A DNA stretch of 64,000 bases from Citrobacter amalonaticus (GTDB lineage Bacteria > Pseudomonadota > Gammaproteobacteria > Enterobacterales > Enterobacteriaceae). Shown in pieces: positions 1 through 8,803 of the stretch. The stretch covers positions 186,001 through 250,000 of the forward strand of contig NZ_AP024585.1 in NCBI RefSeq assembly GCF_018323885.1, written 5' to 3'. A model generated the notes under the pieces. It ran no database searches. It worked only from the letters and a program-made list of their open reading frames with translations, and was not told where the DNA came from. Position 1 is the stretch's first letter; each line of letters opens with the position of its first letter. The translations under genes were made by a program, and so were the position numbers.

Positions 1-1
1 T

Positions 2-247
2 TGCGCGGCAGCTATGGGGGTTCAAGTTGCAGGGATGACTGACGCCGAAGGCGCAGAAGCCTGTATCGAGGCGATCCGCGCGCTGGCGCAGCAGGTGAAT
101 ATCCCGGCGGGTCTGCGAGCCCTGGGCGTGAAAGAAGAAGATATTCCGGTGCTGGCGGCTAATGCGTTGAAAGATGCCTGCGGTCTGACTAACCCAATTC
201 AGGCCACGCACGACGAGATTATGGCGATCTATCGTGCGGCGATGTAA
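2..247 (+). CDS. yiaY: Iron-containing alcohol dehydrogenase, C-terminal part (YiaY)
   Basis: This is the last 81 codons of a gene that begins before the window; the frame is open from base 2. The sequence (CAAAMGVQV at the left edge, then a helical stretch ending IYRAAM) matches the C-terminal helical domain of group III iron-dependent alcohol dehydrogenases. The metal-binding and NAD-binding regions lie outside the window, so catalysis cannot be judged. In E. coli yiaY sits directly before aldB, as here, with a 92-bp gap. The substrate of YiaY is not settled; a role in threonine or short-chain alcohol oxidation is inferred from the family only. Confidence 0.85.
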   Translation, partial: CAAAMGVQVAGMTDAEGAEACIEAIRALAQQVNIPAGLRALGVKEEDIPVLAANALKDACGLTNPIQATHDEIMAIYRAAM

Positions 248-339
248 TTCGTGACCGCTATCGTAAACCTATAAGCGGCTGGCGAGAAAATCGCCAGCCC
301 CGTCTACCCTTGTTATACACCTAGAGCAAGGAGACGATC

Positions 340-1872
340 ATGACCAATAACCCTCCCCGTATTCAGCCCGGCGAGTACGGTTTTCCCCTGAAGTTAAAGG
401 CCCGTTACGACAACTTTATCGGTGGTGACTGGGTTGCCCCGAGTGACGGCGAGTATTACCAGAACCTGACGCCCGTCACCGGGCAACTGTTATGCGAAGT
501 GGCTTCTTCCGGTAAAAGGGACATTGACCTGGCGCTCGACGCGGCCCACAAGGTGAAAGACCAGTGGGCGCATACTTCTGTTCAGGATCGGGCGGCGATT
601 CTGTTCAAGATTGCCGACCGTATGGAGCAGAACCTCGAACTGCTGGCGACGGCGGAAACCTGGGATAACGGTAAGCCGATCCGTGAAACCAGCGCGGCGG
701 ATGTCCCGCTGGCAATCGACCATTTCCGCTATTTCGCCTCCTGTATTCGCGCCCAGGAGGGCGGGATCAGTGAAGTGGATAGCGACACTGTAGCTTATCA
801 CTTCCACGAACCACTCGGCGTGGTCGGACAAATTATCCCGTGGAACTTCCCCTTATTGATGGCGAGCTGGAAAATGGCGCCCGCGCTGGCGGCAGGAAAC
901 TGCGTAGTGCTTAAACCTGCCCGCCTGACGCCGCTATCCGTTTTACTGCTGATGGAAGTGATTGGCGATCTCCTCCCGCCTGGCGTGGTGAACGTAGTGA
1001 ACGGCGCGGGTGGAGAGATTGGCGAGTATCTGGCAACCTCGAAGCGTATTGCTAAAGTGGCATTCACCGGCTCGACGGAAGTCGGGCAGCAGATCATGCA
1101 ATATGCCACGCAGAATATCATTCCGGTCACTCTGGAGCTGGGCGGGAAATCACCGAACATTTTCTTCGCCGACGTGATGGACGAAGAGGATGCATTTTTC
1201 GATAAGGCGCTGGAAGGTTTTGCGCTCTTTGCCTTTAATCAGGGTGAAGTGTGCACTTGTCCGAGCCGCGCGCTGGTGCAGGAATCCATCTACGAACGCT
1301 TTATGGAGCGCGCCATTCGCCGCGTAGAAAGCATCCGCAGCGGTAACCCGTTGGACAGCGTGACGCAAATGGGGGCACAGGTCTCTCATGGGCAGATGGA
1401 AACTATCCTGAATTACATTGATATCGGTAAGAAAGAAGGGGCGGATGTCCTGACCGGTGGGCGGCGTAAGCAGCTTGAAGGTGAACTGAAAGACGGCTAT
1501 TACCTCGAGCCGACCATCCTGTCTGGTAAGAATAATATGCGCGTGTTCCAGGAGGAGATCTTTGGCCCGGTACTGGCGGTGACCACGTTCAAAACAATGG
1601 ACGAGGCGCTTGAGCTAGCCAACGATACCCAGTACGGTCTCGGAGCAGGCGTCTGGAGCCGTAACGGTAACCTGGCGTATAAAATGGGACGCGGTATTCA
1701 GGCAGGACGCGTATGGACCAACTGCTACCATGCTTACCCGGCTCATGCGGCCTTTGGTGGCTACAAGCAGTCGGGGATTGGACGCGAAACCCACAAGATG
1801 ATGCTGGAGCACTATCAGCAGACAAAATGTTTACTGGTGAGCTACTCCGATAAACCGCTGGGACTCTTTTAA
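340..1872 (+). CDS. aldB: Aldehyde dehydrogenase AldB
   Basis: NAD(P)-dependent aldehyde dehydrogenase of 510 residues (E. coli AldB has 512), oxidising acetaldehyde and other small aldehydes to acids in the cytoplasm. Visible family marks are the [11 protein letters not shown] cofactor-binding stretch, the catalytic base Glu266 in LELGGKSPN and the nucleophilic Cys305 in NQGEVCTC. The start is the ATG after an AAGGAG ribosome site. In E. coli aldB is a stationary-phase gene controlled by RpoS and CRP; that control is not demonstrated here. Downstream, the native terminator-like palindrome is split by an insertion sequence, so transcription past the gene may differ from relatives. Confidence 0.95.
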   Translation: MTNNPPRIQPGEYGFPLKLKARYDNFIGGDWVAPSDGEYYQNLTPVTGQLLCEVASSGKRDIDLALDAAHKVKDQWAHTSVQDRAAILFKIADRMEQNLELLATAETWDNGKPIRETSAADVPLAIDHFRYFASCIRAQEGGISEVDSDTVAYHFHEPLGVVGQIIPWNFPLLMASWKMAPALAAGNCVVLKPARLTPLSVLLLMEVIGDLLPPGVVNVVNGAGGEIGEYLATSKRIAKVAFTGSTEVGQQIMQYATQNIIPVTLELGGKSPNIFFADVMDEEDAFFDKALEGFALFAFNQGEVCTCPSRALVQESIYERFMERAIRRVESIRSGNPLDSVTQMGAQVSHGQMETILNYIDIGKKEGADVLTGGRRKQLEGELKDGYYLEPTILSGKNNMRVFQEEIFGPVLAVTTFKTMDEALELANDTQYGLGAGVWSRNGNLAYKMGRGIQAGRVWTNCYHAYPAHAAFGGYKQSGIGRETHKMMLEHYQQTKCLLVSYSDKPLGLF

Positions 1873-1932
1873 CTGACCGCGTTATGCCCGATGGCGCTTT
1901 TGGACTGACCCCATAAATCTGGACAGTTTATA

Positions 1933-2718
1933 TTAAGCGGCCTTCAGAGCCTGGGCCCGGTACTCTACCGGACTCAGGCCTTTTAGTTTCAGGCTTATCC
2001 GCTCGTTGTTGTAGTAACGGATATAATCCTCTATCGCCTTCCTCAGTTCGCTGATATTGCTGAACTGACTCAGGTAAAAACACTCCGATTTCAGCGTCCC
2101 GAAGAAGTTTTCCATCACGGCATTATCCAGACAGTTTCCTTTTCGGGACATACTTTGCGTCATGCCCTGCGCCTTTAACTTTGCCTGATAGCCTGCCATC
2201 CGATATTGCCAGCCCTGATCTGTGTGCAGCAAGGGGGCGTCGTCTGGTCCGAGCTTTAAGAACGCATCCCGCAGCATGGTATTAACCATCTCCATCACCG
2301 GCCTTTCCGACAGGCTGTAGGAGATTATTTCCCGGTTAAAAAGATCGAGTACCGGCGACAGGTACAGCTTTTTACCCTGCAGCGAGAACTCTGTAACATC
2401 CGTAACCCATTTTTCATTGGCTTTTGATGCACTGAAGTTCCTGCTCAGGATATTGGGGGCTGCCTTGCCTGTTTCCCCCTTCCATGAGCGGTATTTCTTC
2501 GCCCTTATCAGAGACCGGAGCGACAGCTCTGTCATCAGCCGCTGCACGGTTTTATGGTTCACCAGCAGACCCTGCTTTCTCAGCGAAAGCGTGATCCTGC
2601 GGTAGCCATAACGGCCTTTGTGCCAGGCGTATATCTCACGGATTTTATCTTTCAGCCCGGCATGCCTGTCCACCTGCTTCAGGGCATTCATATTGTAATA
2701 CCATGTACTGCGGGACAT
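1933..2718 (-). CDS. IS3-family transposase OrfB (DDE integrase domain)
   Basis: Catalytic half of the transposase, 261 residues from the first ATG. The frame stays open upstream to the slippery site near 2790, so the functional product is expected to be an OrfAB fusion made by -1 frameshifting. The N-terminal HTH_21 region (KGRYGYRRI) is followed by an rve integrase core with the DDE residues in WVTDVTEF, LLHTDQGWQY and NAVMENFFGTLKSE. The C-terminus YIRYYNNERISLKLKGLSP is typical of the IS3 family. No disruption is visible. Confidence 0.93.
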   Translation of the reverse strand: MSRSTWYYNMNALKQVDRHAGLKDKIREIYAWHKGRYGYRRITLSLRKQGLLVNHKTVQRLMTELSLRSLIRAKKYRSWKGETGKAAPNILSRNFSASKANEKWVTDVTEFSLQGKKLYLSPVLDLFNREIISYSLSERPVMEMVNTMLRDAFLKLGPDDAPLLHTDQGWQYRMAGYQAKLKAQGMTQSMSRKGNCLDNAVMENFFGTLKSECFYLSQFSNISELRKAIEDYIRYYNNERISLKLKGLSPVEYRAQALKAA

Positions 2719-2774
2719 GCCTGCCGCGCGCAGGAGGTCTCGCAGAGCGTGCTTATGCCTCAGTTCACTGATTA

Positions 2775-3296
2775 TCAGGGCTTGCTGCCGTTTTTTTCGC
2801 TCTGAACCAAGGCCTTCAACTTTTTTAGATAGGCATTCTCTGCCCGCAGGTAACGGAGTTCAGCCCGGAGTTCTTCGGGGGAGAGTTTTTCCAGTTCTTT
2901 ATCTGTAGGGGATGGGGGGATTTTTTGTTTTGTCATTTTTCCAGGCCGCCCGCGTTGAATGTTTAGCAGTCCTTCCGCTCCGGCATCGTTGTACACGCAG
3001 ACCCAGTGTCGGACAAGCGTTTCTGCAGAGAGATTAAACCGGGCAGCTGCTTCACGCATCGTCAGGTGGTCACGGATAACCGCCCGGACGACGACGAGTT
3101 TAAATTCAGCTGAATGATGTTTATTTTTCCCTGACAGCCCTTCCATACCGTGGAGTTGCCACGCCCTGACCCAGCGACGGACGGAAGTTCTTTCAACACC
3201 AAAACGGTCGGCTGTACGCTCTTCTCCGTCTTTTCCGGACAAATAATGATTAACCACAGCCAGTTTTGTTTCAGGGGAATATTTTGGCTTTGCCAT
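2775..3296 (-). CDS. IS150-type OrfA (helix-turn-helix protein)
   Basis: A 173-residue protein, the same length as InsJ of IS150. It carries two helix-turn-helix segments (about residues 9-55 and 60-110) and a C-terminal leucine-zipper-like coiled coil (ELRAELRYLRAENAYLKKLKALV) for OrfAB multimerisation. It binds the terminal inverted repeats. I chose the ATG at 3296 over an in-frame TTG at 3329, because the TTG lies inside the terminal repeat and the ATG gives the standard length. The 3' end contains the frameshift signal. Confidence 0.9.
   Translation of the reverse strand: MAKPKYSPETKLAVVNHYLSGKDGEERTADRFGVERTSVRRWVRAWQLHGMEGLSGKNKHHSAEFKLVVVRAVIRDHLTMREAAARFNLSAETLVRHWVCVYNDAGAEGLLNIQRGRPGKMTKQKIPPSPTDKELEKLSPEELRAELRYLRAENAYLKKLKALVQSEKNGSKP
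2790..2797 (-). promoter_or_regulatory. -1 programmed frameshift site of the IS (A7C run)
   Basis: On the minus strand the end of orfA reads GAA AAA AAC GGC. A slip of -1 on A-AAA-AAC continues as CGG CAG CAA GCC and stays open straight into the orfB frame, passing the orfB ATG at 2718. This is the expected IS3-family signal for making OrfAB. Confidence 0.75.
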
Positions 3297-3369
3297 AAAA
3301 AACTGCACCTTACTCAGTTGAGTGTCCAACTTTTGGGGTGCAGTCCACTTTGCTTATCGGGCATAACGA

Positions 3370-3684
3370 TTAATCCAACACCTTTACCTGTAACGGACGG
3401 AAACGGCTGTAGACCCACAGTCCCAGGCAGGCAATCGACCCGATGAAAACGGTGAACAGTACGGTGATAAACACACCGCTGAACAGCGCGGCAGGAATCG
3501 CCATTACACCATGCACGGGTTGATCGTTCCATTTTACCAGGTCAAAGCCGAAGAGACTCAAAACGCCACAAATAAAACTGAAAGATATCATTGGGATACC
3601 AAGGCCAATAAGTAATAAACGGTAAATAGTGACCGCTTTGATGCGCTTAAGGCTGACGGTGGATGAGGTTTCCGCGTTGTTCAT
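3370..3684 (-). CDS. Small two-to-three-helix membrane protein, function unknown
   Basis: A 104-residue protein starting at an ATG preceded by AGGGA. I do not recognise the family with certainty. Two strong hydrophobic segments are visible: about residues 22-48 (YRLLLIGLGIPMISFSFICG) and about 62-92 (AALFSGVFITVLFTVFIGSIA). They are followed by a basic tail, RFRPLQ. The gene is transcribed away from yiaW-yiaV with a 185-bp AT-rich gap, which may hold both promoters. The IS lies just beyond its stop codon, in the loop of the palindrome that probably served as its terminator. It lies beside a membrane fusion protein operon, but no functional link is proven. Confidence 0.7.
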   Translation of the reverse strand: MNNAETSSTVSLKRIKAVTIYRLLLIGLGIPMISFSFICGVLSLFGFDLVKWNDQPVHGVMAIPAALFSGVFITVLFTVFIGSIACLGLWVYSRFRPLQVKVLD

Positions 3685-3869
3685 TTTTGTTCCCTTGTAT
3701 TGATGTTTAAACATAATAAACTGCGATGTGCATAAAAAACAACATACTAAAAAATGGACTGTATATAAAAAACCATATGTCGATATATAAATATGAGAAT
3801 TGCAGGGCATCTGGTCATTCCACTATCATTCTCAAACTCTTTTTTTTGATTCTATTCTCTGGGAGGAAT

Positions 3870-4196
3870 ATGTTTCTCGATTATTTTGCGCTTGGGGTGC
3901 TGATTTTTGTATTCCTCGTCATTTTCTACGGAATTATTATTTTACATGATATTCCCTATTTAATTGCGAAAAAACGCAATCATCCTCATGCCGATGCTAT
4001 TCATGTCGCGGGGTGGGTGAGTTTGTTTACATTACATGTTATCTGGCCTTTCTTGTGGATTTGGGCCACGCTCTATCGTCCGGAACGCGGGTGGGGAATG
4101 CAAAATACTGAATCTGGTGTTGTGCAACTCCAGGAGCGTATTGCCGGGCTGGAAAAACAATTGGCTGACCTGAAATCCTCTTCTGGCGAGTATTAA
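3870..4196 (+). CDS. yiaW: Inner membrane protein YiaW (DUF3302)
   Basis: A 108-residue inner membrane protein, against 107 for E. coli YiaW. The ATG at 3870 was chosen because GGGAGGA sits just before it; a longer reading from 3726 has no ribosome site. The N-terminal hydrophobic helix ([18 protein letters not shown]) and a second one around residues 47-67 are followed by a cytoplasmic coiled-coil tail ([18 protein letters not shown]). The stop is 2 bp before yiaV. Small DUF3302 proteins are regularly paired with HlyD/EmrA-like proteins and probably help that partner assemble; the role is inferred. Confidence 0.88.
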   Translation: MFLDYFALGVLIFVFLVIFYGIIILHDIPYLIAKKRNHPHADAIHVAGWVSLFTLHVIWPFLWIWATLYRPERGWGMQNTESGVVQLQERIAGLEKQLADLKSSSGEY

Positions 4197-4198
4197 TT

Positions 4199-5335
4199 AT
4201 GGATTTACTGATTATCCTGACTTATGTGGCTTTCGCATGGGCGATTTTTAAGATCCTCAACATTCCCGTTAATAAATGGACCATACCGACGGCGGCGCTG
4301 GGGGGAATATTTATTGTCAGCGGTTTAATCTTATTAATGAATTACAACCACCCCTATACATTTAAAGCGCAAAAAGCGGTGGTGTCTATTCCCGTTGTTC
4401 CGCAGGTCACTGGCGTAGTGATTGAAGTGACGGATAAGAAAAATACGCTGATTAAAAAAGGTGAAGTGCTGTTCAGGCTTGATCCCACGCGCTATCAGGC
4501 CAGGGTGGATCGTCTGCTGGCGGATATTGTGACGGCGCAACATAAGCAGCATGCGCTGGATGCCGAACTGGATGAAATGACCGCCAATACCCAGCAGGCA
4601 AAAGCCACGCGAGACAAGTTTGCGAAGGAGTATCAGCGTTATGCGCAGGGGAGTCAGGCGAAGGTGAATCCATTCTCTGAGCGCGACATTGACGTCGCAC
4701 GGCAGAACTACCTGGCGCAGGAGGCTTCGGTTAAATCGTCAGCGGCGGAACAACAGCAGATTCAAAGCCAGTTAGACAGCCTGGTAATGGGTGAGCACTC
4801 ACAGATAGCCAGTCTGAAAGCGCAGTTGGCCGAGGCGGAATATAACCTGGAACAAACCATCGTTCGCGCGCCGAGTGACGGTTATGTAACCCAGGTGCTG
4901 ATTCGCCCGGGAACCTATGCCGCCTCGCTGCCTCTGCGCCCGGTGATGGTATTTATTCCTGCTCAGAAGCGACAAATTGTCGCGCAATTCCGCCAGAACT
5001 CGTTGCTGCGACTGGAGCCCGGCGATGACGCGGAAGTGGTATTCAATGCCTTACCGGGCAAGGTATTCAGCGGTAAGCTGGCTGCCATCAGTCCGGCAGT
5101 GCCTGGTGGGACATACCAGTCGACCGGGACGTTACAGTCGTTGAATACGGTACCGGGGGCGGAAGGTGTCATTGCCACAATCGAGTTGAACGATCATGCT
5201 GATTTACGTACATTACCGGATGGAATTTATGCACAGGTCGCGGTCTACTCCGACCATTTCAGCCATGTCTCGGTCATGCGTAAAGTATTGTTGCGCATGA
5301 CCAGTTGGGTACATTACCTTTATCTCGATCATTAA
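4199..5335 (+). CDS. yiaV: Membrane fusion protein YiaV (HlyD/EmrA family)
   Basis: 378 residues, the same as E. coli YiaV. One N-terminal membrane helix region (residues about 5-45) is followed by a split lipoyl/biotinyl-like domain ([19 protein letters not shown] and, after the hairpin, [19 protein letters not shown]). Between them lies a long alpha-helical hairpin (residues about 95-205) and after them a beta-barrel domain. Such proteins bridge an inner membrane exporter and an outer membrane channel. Only YiaW is encoded next to it, so the transport partner is unknown. The gene forms a tight two-gene operon with yiaW and converges on yiaU, whose stop overlaps its 3' end by 4 bp. Confidence 0.9.
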   Translation: MDLLIILTYVAFAWAIFKILNIPVNKWTIPTAALGGIFIVSGLILLMNYNHPYTFKAQKAVVSIPVVPQVTGVVIEVTDKKNTLIKKGEVLFRLDPTRYQARVDRLLADIVTAQHKQHALDAELDEMTANTQQAKATRDKFAKEYQRYAQGSQAKVNPFSERDIDVARQNYLAQEASVKSSAAEQQQIQSQLDSLVMGEHSQIASLKAQLAEAEYNLEQTIVRAPSDGYVTQVLIRPGTYAASLPLRPVMVFIPAQKRQIVAQFRQNSLLRLEPGDDAEVVFNALPGKVFSGKLAAISPAVPGGTYQSTGTLQSLNTVPGAEGVIATIELNDHADLRTLPDGIYAQVAVYSDHFSHVSVMRKVLLRMTSWVHYLYLDH

Positions 5336-6309
5336 TTATCGATGATTGAGTCTTGCTCGGGACGCAACAGTTGCGTCTGAGCAAGCTGGTTGCGGATTTC
5401 CCGTAGCATCTCATCCAGTACATACTGAACTCGCCAGGGCTGGTACTCCCGCTTGCGGAAGATCGCGACCAGGTCCAGCCACCACTCATGCTGTTCTGAA
5501 AAGCAAGGGACGAGCGTCCCGGCCTTCAGATCGTTTTTCACGCTTTCATTGGGTGCAAACACAATACCCAGATGGTTGCGCGCCAGTTCCAGCGCCGACA
5601 GGGTATTGTCACAAACGTAGTTCCCCGTCACGCGATAGTCGCGCATCTCTTTACTGCCGGCACTGTTGAAGCGCCAGATGTTGGCATCATCAATCATCAT
5701 AGAATCGATCAGGATGCAGGAGTGATGCTCAAGGTCTTCAGGTCGGCTTAGCGGGTGCTTTTCAAGGTAAGTCTGGCTGGCAAAGGCCGTCACTGCATAT
5801 TTGGTAATAAAACTGGCAACCAGTGATTCATCTTTCGGGTGGGCATAGGTAATTAACACGTCACAGTCGTCAGGAAACTCGACGCCTTCATAAAAGGCTT
5901 TTGGCTCAAGGTTGCTGGTTTTCAGCGACAAAGAGATGTCGCCAATGTCTTTAATTCTGGCGATAACCTGTTTCGATAAGTAAGCGATGATGCCTGTCGG
6001 CGCGTACACCGTTACTCGCCCTCGCTTTTCGTGTTTATAATCAGCAATGAAATGATTTAGCTGCGCGTTTCTGTCGAGCATATCATTAATGTAGGGCAGA
6101 AGCGCCGCACCAAAAGGGGTCAGCGTCAGTTGCCGGGTCGTCCGGTCAAAAACCTTAAGGCCGACTTTTGATTCAAAATCAGCAAGATATTTGCTGACGT
6201 TGGCCTGGGCGATGCCGAGAACAGTTGCGGCATGACTGATGTTTTCACTGGCGGCAATGACCGAGATGATCTTTAATTCCCGATGCTTGAGTTGTAATTT
6301 ATTCATCAC
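5332..6309 (-). CDS. yiaU: LysR-type regulator YiaU
   Basis: A 325-residue LysR-family transcription factor. The N-terminal winged helix-turn-helix is clear ([31 protein letters not shown]), followed by the linker helix and a two-lobed effector-binding domain (about residues 95-300). It is transcribed divergently from yiaT and very likely controls it. The effector is unknown; family logic suggests a small acid. A near-perfect AT-rich 24-bp palindrome just upstream of its start is a candidate operator. Confidence 0.92.
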   Translation of the reverse strand: MMNKLQLKHRELKIISVIAASENISHAATVLGIAQANVSKYLADFESKVGLKVFDRTTRQLTLTPFGAALLPYINDMLDRNAQLNHFIADYKHEKRGRVTVYAPTGIIAYLSKQVIARIKDIGDISLSLKTSNLEPKAFYEGVEFPDDCDVLITYAHPKDESLVASFITKYAVTAFASQTYLEKHPLSRPEDLEHHSCILIDSMMIDDANIWRFNSAGSKEMRDYRVTGNYVCDNTLSALELARNHLGIVFAPNESVKNDLKAGTLVPCFSEQHEWWLDLVAIFRKREYQPWRVQYVLDEMLREIRNQLAQTQLLRPEQDSIIDN

Positions 6310-6317
6310 AGCAGCCC

Positions 6318-6341
6318 AATATATATAAGTTTTTATATATT
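6318..6341. promoter_or_regulatory. AT-rich palindrome between yiaU and yiaT, candidate operator
   Basis: AATATATATAA and TTTTATATATT pair with one mismatch around a GT centre, 8 bp before the yiaU start and about 90 bp before yiaT. Divergent LysR regulators often bind such dyads. It is also compatible with an overlapping -10 region, and no binding data exist here. Confidence 0.4.
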
Positions 6342-6428
6342 ACTATATAAATATGTGCCTTGCACCGACGAATTTGTAAGCATTATTATTTCGGCGCTTT
6401 GTGGCTTATTTTAAATGGAACGTCGGGC

Positions 6429-7169
6429 ATGTTAATTAAACGCAATATAGTGGCACTATTTGCTTTCTCCTTTATCGCCAGTGCATCTGCTTCGGAATTA
6501 TCCATTGGTGCAGGTGCGATATATAATGAATCTCCTTATCGCGGGTATAATGAAAATACCCATGCTATTCCCCTCATTAGTTATGAAGGCGAATCATTCT
6601 ATGTTCGGCAAACCACGCTGGGCTACATTTTGTCTAAAAGTGAACAAAATGAATTTAGTCTGACCGCTTCCTGGATGCCGTTGGAATTTGATCCTGGCGA
6701 TAACGACGACCACGCCATGAAAAAGCTCAACAAGCGTGACAGTACGATAATGGCGGGCGCGGCCTGGTATCATCATGAAAATTGGGGCAGCGTGAAAGTT
6801 TCTGCGGCCGCAGATGTTCTGGATAACAGCAATGGCTGGATGGGAGAATTATCACTGTTCCGTAAAATTCCTGTCGGACAGCTTGCTTTGATCCCGTCTG
6901 CTGGCGTGCTTTACTACGATGAAAATTTCAACGACTACTATTACGGTGTGTCAGGCAGTGAATCCCGTCGCAGCGGTCTGGATCGCTATTCCGCACAGGA
7001 CAGTTGGGTTCCTTACGTCAGCCTGACCGCAAAATACCCCGTCACTGACAACATTATTCTGATGGCGAGCGCGGCTTACAGCGTGCTGCCAGATGAAATC
7101 AAAGACAGCCCGATGATCGACCGTGATGACAGCTTTACTTTCATGTCAGGCGTGAGCTGGCGCTTCTAA
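6429..7169 (+). CDS. yiaT: Outer membrane protein YiaT (MipA/OmpV family)
   Basis: A 246-residue protein, the same as E. coli YiaT, when started at the ATG at 6429. That start gives a clean signal peptide (MLIKRNIVALFAFSFIASASA) cut before SELS. The mature part alternates polar and hydrophobic residues as in a beta barrel and ends in the strand MSGVSWRF, with the terminal Phe needed by the BAM machinery. MipA family members act as scaffolds or porins; the YiaT substrate is unknown. A hairpin at about 7186-7212 (GCCGGACA ... TGTCCCGGC) follows the stop. Confidence 0.9.
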   Translation: MLIKRNIVALFAFSFIASASASELSIGAGAIYNESPYRGYNENTHAIPLISYEGESFYVRQTTLGYILSKSEQNEFSLTASWMPLEFDPGDNDDHAMKKLNKRDSTIMAGAAWYHHENWGSVKVSAAADVLDNSNGWMGELSLFRKIPVGQLALIPSAGVLYYDENFNDYYYGVSGSESRRSGLDRYSAQDSWVPYVSLTAKYPVTDNIILMASAAYSVLPDEIKDSPMIDRDDSFTFMSGVSWRF

Positions 7170-7212
7170 AAGAATGAGAAGAATTGCCGGACAGCGGCCA
7201 TTGTCCCGGCCT

Positions 7213-7648
7213 GGGATTGGGTCAATTCACAGGTCTGCCGCTGTTCGGCATATTTCTACCGCTCTTCAGTTAAGAGAACTACACTGTAATAATAATTGTC
7301 CCGGAACGCACTGTTGCCGGGAGTCACTTTCCCTCTCCATGACGCATTATTGATCCATGCAGCATATTAAGCTGTAATTTGTGATAAATATGCCCGTTTA
7401 ACTTGTATTGTCGAATATTCACACTGAAATAGAATAACGCTCTACTAATTTGTTTTTAGAGATTATTTAACTGTGCCTGGATTGATCTTTTAGGTTTTCA
7501 GTCTGCACTTTGCTTGCGGCGAGATTAAAATGAACGCTTCAGGTATCTATTGAAATTAACTCTATTTTTTTTAAACTTGCGTAAGACAATATCTACAAGG
7601 ACTTACACATGTTTAGCTATCGATAGTTCAGTAAAACGTGAGTATGTA
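7213..7648. other. AT-rich gap after yiaT
   Basis: No convincing gene is seen. The stretch is clearly richer in A+T than its neighbours. E. coli carries the yiaJ and yiaKLMNOPQRS/sgb genes between yiaT and ysaA; none of them is present here. The right part must hold the promoter of the regulator at 7649. Confidence 0.6.
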
Positions 7649-8056
7649 ATGATGGAATACCAGTTACATGGATTTATGATAGGTCGGGAAATATTTTTTG
7701 ATATCAGTGAGTCGAGAATTTTCAGGCTGCCGGTAAATAAAATGGACAGTGTAATTGCATTTGGTGGCGTATTTTTTAACCGCACAATGCTACGCTTGTT
7801 TGTTTATCTTTTACTGAACGCCAGGACCCATTATGTTTCAAAAGATGAGTTACTCGTCAACGTCTGGGAAAAAAATGAATTAAGTGCTTCCACACAGCGT
7901 TTGTCTACGATGGTTAAAAATCTCAACAACAAATTATATTTGCTGGGATTACCTCAGCATTCCATCGTTAGCGTAAAAGGAAGCGGATACATACTGGCAC
8001 TGGATAATATTCAACCGCTCTACAGTGCGGTTGATGAGGCAGATTATCAAATATAG
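7649..8056 (+). CDS. Orphan winged-helix transcriptional regulator
   Basis: A 135-residue protein started at the first of two adjacent ATGs (7649, 7652). Almost the whole protein is one OmpR/PhoB-type winged helix (Trans_reg_C) as in CadC, ToxR or HilA: RTMLRLFVYLLLNA, the YVSKDELLVNVWE helix, a recognition helix QRLSTMVKNLNNKL and a wing VSVKGSGYIL. It has no receiver domain and no membrane helix, so it looks like a free DNA-binding domain. Its coding DNA is AT-rich, suggesting foreign origin. It ends just before a good terminator. Targets are unknown; I cannot give a gene name. An upstream in-frame start at 7550 lacks a ribosome site. Confidence 0.75.
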   Translation: MMEYQLHGFMIGREIFFDISESRIFRLPVNKMDSVIAFGGVFFNRTMLRLFVYLLLNARTHYVSKDELLVNVWEKNELSASTQRLSTMVKNLNNKLYLLGLPQHSIVSVKGSGYILALDNIQPLYSAVDEADYQI

Positions 8057-8113
8057 GTATCACTCAATCGGGTGCCAGCTTATTCCGCAGCGTGATGTCG
8101 CCTGCGGATTATT

Positions 8114-8144
8114 CCCCTGGACGTCAACGCCCAGGGTTTTTTTT
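8114..8144 (+). terminator. Rho-independent terminator after the winged-helix gene
   Basis: CCCTGG and CCAGGG form a stem around a 10-nt loop, followed directly by eight T residues. Confidence 0.8.
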
Positions 8145-8295
8145 ATGCGTCAGGCAGAAATCCGGTCGTAAGTATAAGGCGAATCCCCTGAACGTTTCTG
8201 GCATCTGACAAAATTCGACCATTTCCCCTGTTTGATCAAGGCAGCCGCGCTATTCTCTCTGGCACTCTGTGGTTTTATGGCGGGGGGAGGGTGCA

Positions 8296-8769
8296 ATGAA
8301 CCGGTTTATCATGGCGGATGCGACTAAGTGTATTGGCTGTCGTACCTGTGAAGTCGCTTGCGTGGTCTCGCATCAGGAGAATCAGGACTGTGCCGCGGTG
8401 TCAGCAGAACACTTTGTCTCGCGCATCCGGGTTATTAAGGAAAATACCTTTACCACCGCCGTTGCCTGTCATCAGTGTGAAGACGCACCGTGCGCCAATG
8501 TTTGCCCGACACAGGCCATTCGTCGCGATCGTGGACACATTTTTGTTGAGCAGGTGCGCTGTATTGGTTGTAAAAGCTGCATGTTGGCGTGCCCGTTCGG
8601 CGCAATGAACGTTGTTGCACAAACCTCGCGCGTACAGGCGGTGAAATGCGATCTCTGTTGGCATCGTGATACGGGGCCAGCCTGCGTGGAGGCTTGCCCG
8701 ACAGGGGCATTGAAGTGTGTGGATGCGGCGAGCGTGCAGCGCCAGCGTCTGCACGCTCAGCCTTTATAA
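8296..8769 (+). CDS. ysaA: 4Fe-4S ferredoxin-type protein YsaA
   Basis: A 157-residue cytoplasmic iron-sulfur electron carrier, the same length as E. coli YsaA. The ATG follows GGAGGG. Four cysteine clusters are visible: CIGCRTCEVAC, CHQCEDAPCANVC, CIGCKSCMLAC and CDLCWHRDTGPACVEAC. This is the four-cluster pattern of HydN/DmsB-like electron-transfer subunits. No catalytic partner is encoded nearby, so the redox partner is unknown. A TTGATCAA sequence about 65 bp upstream contains an FNR-like half site but is too weak to call. Confidence 0.9.
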   Translation: MNRFIMADATKCIGCRTCEVACVVSHQENQDCAAVSAEHFVSRIRVIKENTFTTAVACHQCEDAPCANVCPTQAIRRDRGHIFVEQVRCIGCKSCMLACPFGAMNVVAQTSRVQAVKCDLCWHRDTGPACVEACPTGALKCVDAASVQRQRLHAQPL

Positions 8770-8777
8770 GCGCATTA

Positions 8778-8797
8778 CCCGGCCCGATCAGGCCGGG
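8778..8797. terminator. Bidirectional hairpin between ysaA and avtA
   Basis: CCCGGCC and GGCCGGG form a perfect 7-bp stem around CGATCA between two converging genes. There is no strong T run, so termination strength is uncertain. Confidence 0.5.
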
Positions 8798-8803
8798 ATG
8801 GCG

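Larger units (their letters stand above)
1901..3347 (-). mobile_element. IS150-group insertion sequence (IS3 family), complete
   Basis: The element is 1447 bp. Its ends are imperfect inverted repeats: left TGGACTGACCCCATAAATCT, right (read inward) TGGACTGCACCCCAAAAGTT. It is flanked by a CTTT direct repeat at 1897-1900 and 3348-3351, a target duplication of normal size for this group. It carries orfA and a DDE-type orfB on the minus strand in the usual IS3-family overlapping layout with a -1 frameshift site. Both genes look intact, so the copy may be active. I do not assign an ISfinder name. Confidence 0.92.
1881..3368. repeat. REP-like palindrome interrupted by the IS element
   Basis: GTTATGCCCGAT (1881-1892) and ATCGGGCATAAC (3356-3367) are perfect reverse complements; one more C-G pair (1880 and 3368) extends the stem to 13 bp. 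Removing the IS and one copy of CTTT restores a hairpin with a short loop, GGCGCTTTGCTT, resembling an enterobacterial REP or a terminator between aldB and the leftward gene at 3370. The insertion lies exactly in the loop. Confidence 0.75.

Noticed and set aside
8230..8245. Possible FNR site (TTTGATCAAGG) before ysaA
   Set aside because: The two half sites are too close; the consensus TTGAT-N4-ATCAA is not met.
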